DNA of 64,000 nt from CAWBCR01 sp963787375. GTDB lineage: Bacteria; Chloroflexota; Anaerolineae; Aggregatilineales; UBA3940. Shown piece after piece: positions 41,999-51,492 of the stretch. The stretch's first letter is position 1; each line of letters opens with the position of its first letter. The position numbers and the translations under genes are program-made. The notes beneath the pieces were generated by a model. It ran no database searches and was not told the origin of the DNA. It worked only from the letters and a program-made list of their open reading frames with translations. The stretch lies in contig CAWBCR010000013.1 of assembly GCA_963787375.1 (NCBI GenBank), positions 248,001 through 312,000 of the forward strand, written 5' to 3'.

Positions 41999-43236
41999 AT
42001 GCGCATGGGTCACAGGGCGCGATGGGTGGGGCTCGGGGCGGCGCTGATGGCTGCCGCCGCGACGGCGGCGTGCGTGATACCGGGAGTGTTCGTGCAGCAG
42101 CGGGTCATCACGCTGGTGCCGCCCGCGACGGTGTCGGCGCCGACAGCCGCGCCGGAGGTCGAGACGACCGCCGACCCCGGCATCGCACCGACCGACACGC
42201 CGTCCGCCGAGGGCGAGCCGTCCGCCGACACGCTGGAGGAACAGTTCAACGCGGTGTACAACGAGGCGGGGCCGTCGGTGGTGAACATCACCGCGACGAG
42301 CGTCGCCTACGACTTCTTCCAGCAGGCCGTGCCGCAGGAGGGGACCGGGTCGGGGTTTGTGTACGACACGGACGGGCACATCGTCACCAACTACCACGTG
42401 GTCGCGAATGCGAGCCAACTCAACGTGGCGCTGGCGGATGGGTCGAGCGTGCCGGCCCGCGTGGTGGGCTCGGACCCGTCGACGGACCTGGCGGTGATCC
42501 AGATCGACAACCCGCCGGCAGACTCATACCGCTGCCGCTGGGCGACTCGGACCAACTGATGATCGGGCAGTGGGTGATCGCCATCGGCAACCCGTTCGGG
42601 CTGAACCGCACGCTGACCGTCGGCGTGGTGAGCTCGCTGGGGCGGGTGATCCAGAGCCCGGACGGCAGCTTCATCGGCGAGGTGATCCAGACCGACGCGG
42701 CGATCAACCCCGGCAACTCGGGCGGGCCGCTGCTGGACCGGGCGGGGCGGCTGATCGGCGTGAACTCGCAGATCGTGAGCCCCAGCCAGGCGTCGGCGGG
42801 GATCGGGTTCGCGATCCCGGTGAACACGGTGCGGCGGGTGGTGCCGGAATTGATCGCGACGGGGCATTACCCGCACCCGTGGCTGGGCGTGACGGTGTTC
42901 GACCTGTCGGCGCAGCGGGCGCAAATCCTGCGGCAGGCGGGGGCGAACATCGCGGTCGACCAGGGGATCCTGGTGGTGCAGGTGGCGGCGGGCAGCCCGG
43001 CAGACAAGGCGGGCATCCGGGGCGGCAGCCAGCAGGTGCGGATCGGCAACGTGATCATGCCGGTGGGCGGCGACATCATCACCGCCATCGACGGGCACGC
43101 GATCACGAGCAGCAAGGACCTGGGGATCGTGCTGGACACGCAGGCGCAGATCGGGCAGACGGTGACGATTGACTTCGTGCGGGACGGGCAGCAGATGACG
43201 GCGCAGGCGACGCTCACCGAGCAGCCGGGGCCGTAA
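41999..43236 (+). pseudogene. HtrA/DegP-like serine protease, frameshifted
   Basis: This is a secreted trypsin-like protease of envelope quality control. The N-terminus has a lipoprotein-like signal (TAAC). The triad is complete across two frames: His in IVTNYHVV, Asp in DPSTDLAV, Ser in NPGNSGGP. A PDZ domain follows (VAAGSPADKAGI). Near 42523 a base appears lost: the first frame ends in NPPADSYRCR, while the second continues as IPLPLGDSDQ, which fits the family when a C is restored in GACTC. AAGGAG precedes the ATG. It may be a sequencing error or a recent lesion. Confidence 0.85.
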
Positions 43237-43329
43237 GCGCAGAACGCGCGTTCTAAATTCACGCTTGCACACGTGTTCGATTTCGGGTACGCTTGACATA
43301 CGTGTGTTTTACCTAATAGGAGGTGTACA

Positions 43330-43485
43330 TTGGCTGACTACGTTGCATATTGCGTCAAGTGCAAGAAAAAGCAAACCATGAAGGACGCGAAGGTCATTAC
43401 CAACGCACAGGGCCGCCGCCAGGCCAAGGGCGTGTGCCCGGTCTGCGGCACCAAGATGAATTTGTTTCTCAAGTCTGAGAAGTAA
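43330..43485 (+). CDS. DUF5679-type zinc-ribbon protein (51 aa)
   Basis: The 51-residue protein starts at TTG with TAGGAGGTG just upstream. It reads ADYVAYCVKCKKKQTMKDAK and later GVCPVCGTKMN: two CxxC pairs (Cys 8/11 and 36/39) that should bind one zinc. The sequence matches the DUF5679 pattern, common in Chloroflexota and Actinobacteria. It looks somewhat like ribosomal protein L33 but lacks its core. A strong terminator follows, so it is monocistronic. Confidence 0.85.
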   Translation: MADYVAYCVKCKKKQTMKDAKVITNAQGRRQAKGVCPVCGTKMNLFLKSEK

Positions 43486-43515
43486 CGCGCTTTATCGCGC
43501 CGTTCTTTGAGGCGA

Positions 43516-43558
43516 CAACCGCCCCGACCCCTCTGTGCAGGTCGGGGCGGTTGCTTTT
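43516..43558 (+). terminator. Intrinsic terminator of the DUF5679 gene
   Basis: CAACCGCCCCGACC and GGTCGGGGCGGTTG form a 14-bp stem with a 10-nt loop, followed by CTTTTC. Confidence 0.88.
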
Positions 43559-43605
43559 CAGGCGGGCGCACCGCCATCATCGCCGGAGCCTGACGTGGCG
43601 CGGCT

Positions 43606-43800
43606 GACCGCCTGCGGCTCAGACCGCCTGCGGCTCAAAGCCGCAGGCTATGTATCTCCGAAGCCCGCTGAAGCGGGCTGGGAAAGCGCTATGCACGCAT
43701 GAAGCGGTCGCTGGGACTGGCGCGGGCGTCGCCTGCGGCTCAAGCCGCAGGCTATTTATCTCCGAAGCCCGCTTCAGCGGGCTGGAAGAAAAGCTATGTC
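43606..43800. repeat. Two tandem REP-like double-hairpin repeats
   Basis: Two units of about 68 bp (about 43621-43693 and 43731-43797) each have a GCCTGCGGCT/AGCCGCAGGC hairpin, the linker TAT(G/T)TATCTCCGA, and an AGCCCGCT/AGCGGGCT hairpin, ending near AAAGC(G)CTATG. A related element with other stem sequences is at 53165-53230. Confidence 0.8.
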
Positions 43801-43880
43801 GCCAGCACTGGCGCGGGCGGGCGGGCTTCACTATACTTTTCGTGTGTTGTGCTCTCGAACCTGTGGCAGCGAGGCAGCGT

Positions 43881-46305
43881 GTGGCAACCGACCTGATCGG
43901 ACGCAAGCTTGGCCCTTACGAAATCGTGGAATTTCTGGGCGGCGACGACCTCACCGAGGTATATCGCGGCCACCACCCCGAGCTTGATCGCAGCGTAATC
44001 ATCCGCATCGTGGGGCGGCACCTGGAGGCCGACCCGGTGTTCAGCGTGCGCTTCCGGCGCGAGGCGAAAGCCATCGCCGCGCTACGCCACCCCAACATCG
44101 TGCAGGTGTACGACTTCGGGCAGGCGGAGGGCGGGCACTACATCATCACCGACGACGTGGACGGGACGCCGCTGAGCGTGCTGATCGACGAGATGCGCGC
44201 CGGCGAGCGGACGCTCGACCCGGCAGACATCACGTTCATCATGCGGCAGATCGCCGCTGCGCTGGACCACGCGCACCGGGCGGGCGTGGTACACGGCGCA
44301 GTGACCCCCTCGGCGATCCTGATGACCCGCAGCGGGCAGGCGATTCTAGCAGAGTTCGGGCTGTCGCTGCTGTACAGCCGGGGCGCGGAAGGGTCAGATG
44401 CCGGGGCGATTATCAGCGCGCCGGAGTACGTCGCGCCGGAACTGCTGGCCGACGCCCGCGCCGCCTCACCGGCCAGCGACGTCTACTCGCTGGGCGTGGT
44501 GGTGTACGAGCTGCTGACCGGCGAACGCCCCTACGAGCACGATCTCGGACATTGACCTGCTGCTGCGTGACATCGCCGAGACAGCGCCCGACCCGCGCCT
44601 GCTCAACGAGGACGTGCCGCCGGCGGTGTCGCGGGTGGTGCTGCAGGCGCTGTCGCGCGCCCCGCGTGACCGCTTCAAGTCGGCGATGCGGCTGGCCTCG
44701 GCGCTGGAGCAGGCCTACGATCCGAACGCGCCGCCGCCGACCCCGCCGCGCCTGCGGCCCGAGTCGCCGGGACGCGGGGCCAGGCCGCCCGGCGCGCGCC
44801 GTTCCACTGCCGATCGGGTGGTGGTGCTGCGCGGCCTGTCGCGGAAGGAGGAACGACGCGAGAAGCGCCGCCTGCACGAGGAACAGGAGCGCATCCGGCA
44901 GCAGGAACTGGCCGAGCGGCGCGCTGTGCGGCAGGTTGCCATGCGCGAGAAGCGGCGCGAGTTCCTGGCACGCTGGGGCCGCTCGATGGTGGTGGTGGCG
45001 GTCGTGCTGCTGCTGATCGGCGCGGCGTTCTTCCTGCTGCAGACGCTGGGCGTCCTCTCGGTGCAGGTGGCAAACCCGCTGCCGACGCGGTCAGCGGCGG
45101 TGGCTGCTGCGGCAGGCGATTCGGGGACGGCCACGCAGCCGCCCACGTCCACGCCGACCGCCGCGCCTTCGCCGACGCCCGCGCCGACACCGACCGCGTT
45201 GCAAGTATCGGAAGCGACGGCGATTGCGCCGATTGCCTTTGCGCCGCTCGACGTGGGCGCATCGGCGTTCCGGCTGGCCGACGCCGCCGTGTTACAGTTC
45301 GTGCCCGCCGGGACGTTTCTGATGGGGACCAATGACAAGTATCGCAGCCCCGACGCACGCCCGCAGCATTCGGTGATGCTGTCCGACTACTGGATCGACC
45401 GCACCGAAGTGACCAACGCGCAGTACGCGCTGTGCGTGGAGCACGGGCTGTGCCAGCCGCCGGTGAGCACGCGCTATTATGACCTGCCCAAGTACGCCGA
45501 TTATCCCGTCACGTACGTACGGCAGTCGTTCGCGGTGACGTACTGCCTGTGGCTGGCGCAGGACACCGGCCAGCCGGTCGGGCTGCCGACCGAGGCGCAG
45601 TGGGAGAAAGCTGCCGACTGGGACCCGGTAACGCAGGTGGCGCGGATCTATCCATGGGGCAACAAGCCGCCCGCCGACAACCTGCTGCAATACCGGGGCA
45701 GCCTGATCACCGGGCTGCGGCCCGCCGGGTCGCACCCCGACGGGGCCAGTGCCTATGGCGCGCTCGACATGGCAGGCTCGGTGTGGGAGTGGGTGTCGGA
45801 CTGGTACGCCGACGATTATTACCAGCGTAGCGGGCTGCCCGTCGACCCGACCGGGCCGGCCAGCGGGACACGGCGCGTGACGCGCGGCGGTGGCTGGTTC
45901 GACACGGACCTGCTGGTGCAAAGCTCTGTGCGCAACTGGGCCCTGCCGACGGCAGCCGGCGACGACCTTGGCTTCCGCTGCGCGGTGAACGTCAAGCGGC
46001 CCAACCCGGCGAGCGGCATCGTGCTGACGCCGCTCGACCTGACCGGCGCGCTGCTGGACCTACTCGACACGGCACGCAGCGACCCGAACAACAACTCCGC
46101 CGCGCTCGATGAGTGGACGTCGGCGGTGACGGGCATCCAGACCGCGCTGCAGGCAGGCGACAACGCGACAGCCTCGACGCTGACCGCCGAGCGGCTGGCG
46201 CGGCTGACCACGCAGAACAACACGGGCCTGCTCGTGCCGGAACTGGCTTACCGGCTTGACAAAGCCCTGCGCTGGACGCGGGATCAGATCGCGCCGCCGG
46301 GGTAG
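43881..46305 (+). pseudogene. Pseudokinase fused to a formylglycine-enzyme-like domain, frameshifted
   Basis: The N-terminal part has the Hanks-kinase fold (GPYEIVEFLGGDDLTEVYRG, HPNIVQVYDFG, YVAPELL, SDVYSLGVVVYELLTG), but the key residues are changed: the VAVK lysine is Arg (VIIRIV), HRD is HGA and DFG is EFG. A basic coiled region, one membrane helix (about 44985-45060) and a Thr/Pro linker follow. The outer domain is FGE-sulfatase-like (MGTNDKY, WIDRTEVTNAQYA, GLPTEAQWEKA, GSVWEWVSDW, RRVTRGGGW, GFRCA) but lacks the catalytic Cys pair. Near 44545 the frame shifts between PYEHD and SDIDLLLRDI. Start GTG is tentative. Confidence 0.82.
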
Positions 46306-46461
46306 GTGGCGGCGGATAGCGAATAGCGATTAGTGATTAGGTAACAACCCACAGCCACAACTTATGGATCGCCGCCCGACCGGCAAAGGCGAAGGCAGCG
46401 GGCGGCATATAGTTAAGAAAGCGATAAGCGGACGCCGTCCGCCCCCTACGAGAGATACACG

Positions 46462-49008
46462 ATGGCAAATGACAGCCCTGCCCGCCCAACCGAAACCGAA
46501 CCCAGTCCCAGCGAGGCGACGCTGGTGGGGCTGGACCAGATCGACAACAAGACACTGTCTGACCTGTCGCAGTTATCGATGCCGGAGATCAAGCAGCTCA
46601 AGAAAGAGATCGCCGACATCTTCCCGGCGGGCAACCTGCCGGGCCTGATCCTGGCCGGGCTGGCCACGCTGAAAGGGCGGCGCATCGCCCGGTCACGCGC
46701 GGAGGACGACATCAACGCGCTGTTTCAGGGCGCGAGCCTCGTCCCGCAAGGGCTATACAGCATCCTGGTGGGCGGGCCAGCGGTGGTGCTGGCGACCTAC
46801 CAGCGCATCCTGGAACTGACCGGCAAGGACATCACCAGCGCGTTCCCGGAAGGGACGTGGCAGTTCTATTTGCAGTTCGCACTGCGCGAAGACACAGGCC
46901 GCCACACCAACGAGACCATCGCCTATCACCAGCAGCGGCCCAAAGAGGCCACGCTGGTCGACGACATCTCAGCCTGGATCATGACGGCCATCTACACGCT
47001 GCTGGACACCGACGGGCTGACGGGCGCGCTGTGGACGGAGTGGACGTCGCTGCGGCTGATCCGCGAAGCGGCCGAGCACGCCGGGATCGCCGAGACACCA
47101 CCGTTCCCGAACATCATGCGTATCTGGCAGGCCGCACGCCCGTATCGCACGGCTGCCGGCGTATCGTACGCCGAGGCGCGCCGGGCGGCGTTTGACGACT
47201 TCGCCCGCGCTTACATCGAGGAACTGCCGACGAGCGCGGTGCAGGCGCTGGGCGAGAAGCTGCACGAGCTGGCCGAGGCTGAGCGCGAGGCCTACCAGCA
47301 CCAACTGGGCCTGCTGTCGACGCTGGAGCCGGGACGCTTCCGCGACCAGCGGAGGCAGGTGCCGCTGTGGGACGCCAAGATCGGGCTGACGTGGCGCGGC
47401 CACATTTACCTGTTCCCGGTATGCGCGCGTGACACGCGGGGCCGCCCGCTGGTGTATACGACCGACGGCAGCTCATGGCCGCTCAACTTTGGCAAGGACG
47501 GGCAGCCGCGCGACCCAAATGGCCGCGTGTTGCTGGTTCAGGGCGGCTGGCTGTACCGCACCTCGAAATCAGGCTCCGCCGAACCGGTCGGCTACCTGAC
47601 GCCGATTGACCCGGCGCTGGTCAAGGGGCGGGTGACAGGCATCACGCAGGCGACGCGCCCGCCGTCCAGCTCGACGGTGGGGCTTCGGCTGGTCGAAGCG
47701 CCGCGCGCGGTGCAAGAGCGGCTGCGCAACCTGCTGCCCGAACCCACCCGCGACGCACTGCACGAGCTTGAGAACGTGCCGATCGTCATCAACTGGGACG
47801 AGCAGGACCGCTCGCAGACGCTGAGCGCAATCCGGCAGAATACGCATCGCGGCATCGGCGACCAGCCGCTGACCATCCTGCGCAGTGAGAGCAGCATCAT
47901 CTTCGACCAATCACACATCTTCTTTGACGGCATCTGGGGCATGGCGGTGTCCGAGGTCATGACCAACCAGGCCATCTCGTGGTGCAAGGCGCTGGTCGGG
48001 GTCCGCCCGCAGCCCGCGCCGATGGTCGAACCGCTGAACCTGGTCGGGTCGCCGGAGTTCGACGACGCGGTGCACGACTACAGCCTCTCGGCGCAACGCC
48101 GCGAAGTGGCTGCCGAGACGACCGACGTGCAGGTGGACGCGCTGGAACGGGCGCGCAAGTGGCTGCGCCAGCGCGGCGCAGGACTGACGATCAACGACCT
48201 GCTGCTGGTCGGGCGGCTGCTGCACGCCGCCGACTACCGGCCCTCGCCACCGGCTGCACGGCTGATCGCGGCGCTCGACGCGCCGCTGCGGCGGCAGGTG
48301 ATACAGTCGCTGCAGACGACTTCCATCGGCGTCAACCCGGCGCTGCTGATCCCAATGGACGCGTCGCTGATCTCGCCGAGCGAGCGGATCTTCCCGACGA
48401 CGTTCCGCAGCCCGCTGACCGGGCTACTGGACGCCTACGACGACACCGTCGAGGCGTTCAAGGCCTACGCCGCCGCGCGGGACGATGCCGCGTGGGCGCG
48501 GTTGGAAGAAAGCCGCCAGACGCTGGTGACTTACCTGGGTGGCTTTGGCGAGATGCTGGACACGATCAAGGCCATCGCGATGCGCGGCGAGAGCGTCAAC
48601 ACGGCCACGCTGCGGCTGCTGGGCCACCTGCCGCCGTCGATGCAGTCGCTGCTCAACCAGCTTCCGGAGCGGGTAGGCGTGCTGAACGAAGTATTGAAGG
48701 GCGAAGAGGTGTTCTCGAATGCAGGCAAGGTGGCCGCCGGGTCATCACTGGTGCGCTTCATGTCGGCCAAAGATGACGGGCGGGCCAAGACGCTGGTGTG
48801 GGGCATCATGACCGACGACAACGGGCAGATGCACATCAGCCTGCGCGACTTCCGCCCGCACGTGCCGGCGCTGATCGAACACGAGCAGCACGGGGTAGCG
48901 GTGGCGTTGGCGCAGGACTATGTTTCGACGTACGCCGAGACGCTCAACAAGCTGGCGGAGCACCTGATCGACATCGCGCTGGCCGACGACGTCATGCGCT
49001 GGGATTGA
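46462..49008 (+). CDS. Large unrecognised protein with HxxxDG motif
   Basis: The 848-residue soluble protein has no signal peptide. Residues 1-300 are mostly helical. Near residue 485 it contains SHIFFDGIWGMAVSEV: H485-x3-D489-G490 is the pattern of CoA-dependent acyltransferases of the condensation/BAHD/carnitine acyltransferase fold, and the surrounding residues (long preceding domain with YLFPVCARD and RPLVYTTDGSSWP) are compatible with a two-domain acyltransferase. The rest is unfamiliar. Neighbours are a pseudokinase-FGE gene and a sucrase/ferredoxin-like gene, giving no pathway. Family unknown to me. Confidence 0.75.
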   Translation: MANDSPARPTETEPSPSEATLVGLDQIDNKTLSDLSQLSMPEIKQLKKEIADIFPAGNLPGLILAGLATLKGRRIARSRAEDDINALFQGASLVPQGLYSILVGGPAVVLATYQRILELTGKDITSAFPEGTWQFYLQFALREDTGRHTNETIAYHQQRPKEATLVDDISAWIMTAIYTLLDTDGLTGALWTEWTSLRLIREAAEHAGIAETPPFPNIMRIWQAARPYRTAAGVSYAEARRAAFDDFARAYIEELPTSAVQALGEKLHELAEAEREAYQHQLGLLSTLEPGRFRDQRRQVPLWDAKIGLTWRGHIYLFPVCARDTRGRPLVYTTDGSSWPLNFGKDGQPRDPNGRVLLVQGGWLYRTSKSGSAEPVGYLTPIDPALVKGRVTGITQATRPPSSSTVGLRLVEAPRAVQERLRNLLPEPTRDALHELENVPIVINWDEQDRSQTLSAIRQNTHRGIGDQPLTILRSESSIIFDQSHIFFDGIWGMAVSEVMTNQAISWCKALVGVRPQPAPMVEPLNLVGSPEFDDAVHDYSLSAQRREVAAETTDVQVDALERARKWLRQRGAGLTINDLLLVGRLLHAADYRPSPPAARLIAALDAPLRRQVIQSLQTTSIGVNPALLIPMDASLISPSERIFPTTFRSPLTGLLDAYDDTVEAFKAYAAARDDAAWARLEESRQTLVTYLGGFGEMLDTIKAIAMRGESVNTATLRLLGHLPPSMQSLLNQLPERVGVLNEVLKGEEVFSNAGKVAAGSSLVRFMSAKDDGRAKTLVWGIMTDDNGQMHISLRDFRPHVPALIEHEQHGVAVALAQDYVSTYAETLNKLAEHLIDIALADDVMRWD

Positions 49009-49096
49009 TCGGGGAGCGCGCACCCCCGGACGCCTCCCCTACTGCTCGCTGCGCTCGCGGAGGGAGGGGAGCCATAAAGAAGTGCGAGGTGAACCT

Positions 49097-50028
49097 ATGA
49101 CGGTCCCGGGTGGCGAAATCCCCTTCTGCTCAATCCTTTCACAAGCGGCGGACGAGCCGCCGACAGGCAGCGCGACACAGGTCAGCGCGTGGTTTCTGCT
49201 GGAGGTCGACGCGGCGTGGGGGCGCAAAGCCACCGACGAGAACGAACTGCCGCCAGCAGTTCAGGCGCACCTGAGGGCGCACCTCGACGCAGTGCCCGGC
49301 GCGCGGGCGCAGCTCATCAAGCAGACTCCGCGCCCGGAGCGGCGCGGCATCGCGTTTTTCGTGGCGGTGCCAGACGCTCAGCCGCCCGCGCTGTATGCCT
49401 TCCGGCTGGCCGACTACGAGAACCTGACAGCGCTGGACCTGACGACAATGGTCGGCGGCGGCGCGGCTTTCGAGCGCTACCGGAGCGACGAGCGCCTGCT
49501 GATTGTGTGCACGAACGGCAAACGTGATGCATGCTGCGCGAAATTCGGGCTGGAGACATACGAGGCGCTGTCGCGGCTGGGGGGCGAGTTGGTGTGGCGG
49601 ACGACACACCTGGGCGGGCACCGCTTCGCGCCGAACGTGGTGTGCCTGCCGGATGGCCTGATGTACGGACGCGTCTCGGCGGACAGCGCCGCCCCGCTGC
49701 TCGACGCGTGCCGCGCGGGACGCATCGACCTGGGGCACTTCAGGGGGCGGTCAGCGTACGACGAAGGGGCGCAGGTCGCCGAGCACCTGCTGCGCGAGCG
49801 AACCGGGCTAACGGCGCTGACGCGCTGCGGCTGGTTTCTGAAGAGGCACAGGGCGAGCAGCAGTGGGCGGTGACTTTCGAGGAGATCGGCGCGGGGCGGA
49901 CGCACCGGCTGGTCGTCTCGGCGGAAGCGACCGGGGCGCTGGTGCCGCATTCGTGCGGCGACGAGAAGTTCAGCCCGGTGTACCGCTATCAACTCCTTGA
50001 CTATGCGGTGACGACAGGATCGGAATAG
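49097..50028 (+). pseudogene. Sucrase/ferredoxin-like (thioredoxin-fold) protein, frameshifted
   Basis: The sequence has the Suc_Fer-like signatures LLIVCTNGKRDACCAKFG and WRTTHLGGHRFAPNVVCLPD, followed by GLMYGRV. The Cys pair and the two His are the probable Fe-S ligands of this family. The first frame ends in ALTRCGWFLKRH near 49873, but the proper continuation is in another frame: GADALRLVSEEAQGEQQWAV to the stop at 50028. One indel near 49815-49825 explains the break. The ATG at 49097 has GAGGTG upstream. Natural substrate is unclear. Confidence 0.82.
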
Positions 50029-50078
50029 AAAAGCGGGAGATGGCTGCCGCCATCCCCCGGCCACATGTCCGGTGAAGA

Positions 50079-50393
50079 TCAGCGGCGTCTGCCGCGCTTC
50101 TCGCGGCGCACGCCCAACTGCTTGCCGGGCAGGATCAGCTCGATGGCTACCAGCAGGATCACCGCGCCGATGACGGCGTTGATGATCGTGTCGAGGAAGC
50201 CCCAGCCGGTCAGGCCGCCGGGCAGGATGAAGCGGTTCATGACGAAGCCGCCGACCAGCGCGCCGGCGATGCCCAGCACGATGTTCACCAGGCAGCCGTC
50301 ACGCTCGGTGCGCAGCAGCAGGCTGGCGATGTAGCCGGCGATGCCCCCGGTGATGATCCAGCCCAGAATGTTGAAAAAAGTCCCAACGGTCAT
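50079..50393 (-). CDS. GlsB/YeaQ/YmgE-family membrane protein
   Basis: The 104-residue protein has three hydrophobic segments and the Transgly_assoc family pattern GWIITGGIAGYIASLLLR, NIVLGIAGALVGGFV and LDTIINAVIGAVILL. It is predicted to lie in the cytoplasmic membrane. Members are small stress-associated proteins without a proven enzyme function. The basic tail (RREKRGRRR) is longer than in most members. ATG at 50393 was chosen over an adjacent TTG. Confidence 0.88.
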   Translation of the reverse strand: MTVGTFFNILGWIITGGIAGYIASLLLRTERDGCLVNIVLGIAGALVGGFVMNRFILPGGLTGWGFLDTIINAVIGAVILLVAIELILPGKQLGVRREKRGRRR

Positions 50394-50478
50394 CAATCAC
50401 TGCCTTTCTTCACGCTGGCGCGAACAGAATGCCGACCCGTGCTTATTGTACCCAAATCGGCGCGGGCGAACAGCGGCG

Positions 50479-51462
50479 CTACTCGTCGAACATGGCGCCA
50501 ACCGAGACGCCCATGTGCGCGCGGCGGATGACCTCGCCCAGCAGCGGCGCGATGGACAACTGCGTCATGTTGGGCCGCATGTCTTCGTCTGCCACAGGCA
50601 GCGTGTTGGCGAAGATCATCTCGCGGATGCGGCCCTCGACGCTTTTGAGCCGGTCCCAGGCGGGCGGCGAGAACACCGCGTGCGTGAAGACAACGGTGAT
50701 CTCCTTCGCGCCCTTTAAGTCGAGCAGGCGGACGGCCTCCAGCAGAGAGCCGGCGGTGTCGATCTCGTCGTCGACGAGCAGCACGTTGCAGCCATCCACC
50801 TCGCCGATCAGCGAGCGGGCCTCGGTCACCGTTTCCTGGCGTTTCTTCTCGATGAAGGACAGCGGTAGCTTCAGGTAGTGGGCCCAGTCGCGGCCCCCCT
50901 TGGCGAAGCCCAGGTCGACGGTCGTCACGACCGTGTTGTCGAGCGGGACGTTGTCCCTGACATAGCGCTTGAGCTGGTGGAAAGCTGTTATCACATCGCC
51001 GGGGATGGTGAAGAAGCCCTGTATCTGGCCGGCGTGCAGGTCGACGGTGATGTAGCGATCCGCGCCGGCGATCTGGATCATGTCGGCGACGAGGCGGGCG
51101 CTGATCGGCGTGCGGGGCTGGTCTTTTTTGTCGGTGCGGGCATAGGCCAGATAAGGGAATACCGCCGTGATGCGGCCCGCCGAGTCGCGGCGGACGGCGT
51201 CCATGGTGATCAGCAGCTCCATCAGGTTGTCGTTCACCGGGCGGCCGATGGTCTGGATGATGTACACATCCTGGCCGCGCACGCTCTCGCTGAGGTTGAC
51301 GAACGTGTTGTCGTTGGGGAACTTGCGAATATCGCAGGCGAGCAGCGGGACAGGCGTCTCGCAGGCCTGCGTGAGATAGTCGGAGATCTCCTGGGCGACG
51401 CCGGGGCAGGCCGTGCCCGCAATCAGCTTGATTTCACCGTACATGCCGGGTACTCGCGTCAT
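50479..51462 (-). CDS. prs: Ribose-phosphate pyrophosphokinase
   Basis: This enzyme makes PRPP from ribose-5-phosphate and ATP for nucleotide, histidine and NAD synthesis. The 327-residue protein has PYLAYARTDKKDQPRTPISARL near residue 100, the metal-binding DLHAGQIQGFF near 140 and the PRPP loop VLLVDDEIDTAGSL near 227. All typical residues are present. It is cytoplasmic and precedes no obvious partner. The neighbouring upstream gene is meaB, 30 bp away on the same strand, so the genes may share a transcript. Confidence 0.94.
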   Translation of the reverse strand: MTRVPGMYGEIKLIAGTACPGVAQEISDYLTQACETPVPLLACDIRKFPNDNTFVNLSESVRGQDVYIIQTIGRPVNDNLMELLITMDAVRRDSAGRITAVFPYLAYARTDKKDQPRTPISARLVADMIQIAGADRYITVDLHAGQIQGFFTIPGDVITAFHQLKRYVRDNVPLDNTVVTTVDLGFAKGGRDWAHYLKLPLSFIEKKRQETVTEARSLIGEVDGCNVLLVDDEIDTAGSLLEAVRLLDLKGAKEITVVFTHAVFSPPAWDRLKSVEGRIREMIFANTLPVADEDMRPNMTQLSIAPLLGEVIRRAHMGVSVGAMFDE

Positions 51463-51492
51463 GAGATGGGTTACTCCTCGTCAATGGAGCCA

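Noticed and set aside
43293..43319. TTGACA-based promoter right before the DUF5679 gene
   Set aside because: The matching -10 would overlap the ribosome site, and the spacer is only 15 bp.
43330..43485. Ribosomal protein L33 (rpmG)
   Set aside because: Size and CxxC pairs are similar, but the YCVKCKKK and CPVCGTKM segments fit DUF5679 and the L33 core is missing.
45300..46000. Active formylglycine-generating enzyme
   Set aside because: The fold motifs are present, but the catalytic Cys pair between RGGGW and GFRCA is absent and no sulfatase gene is near.
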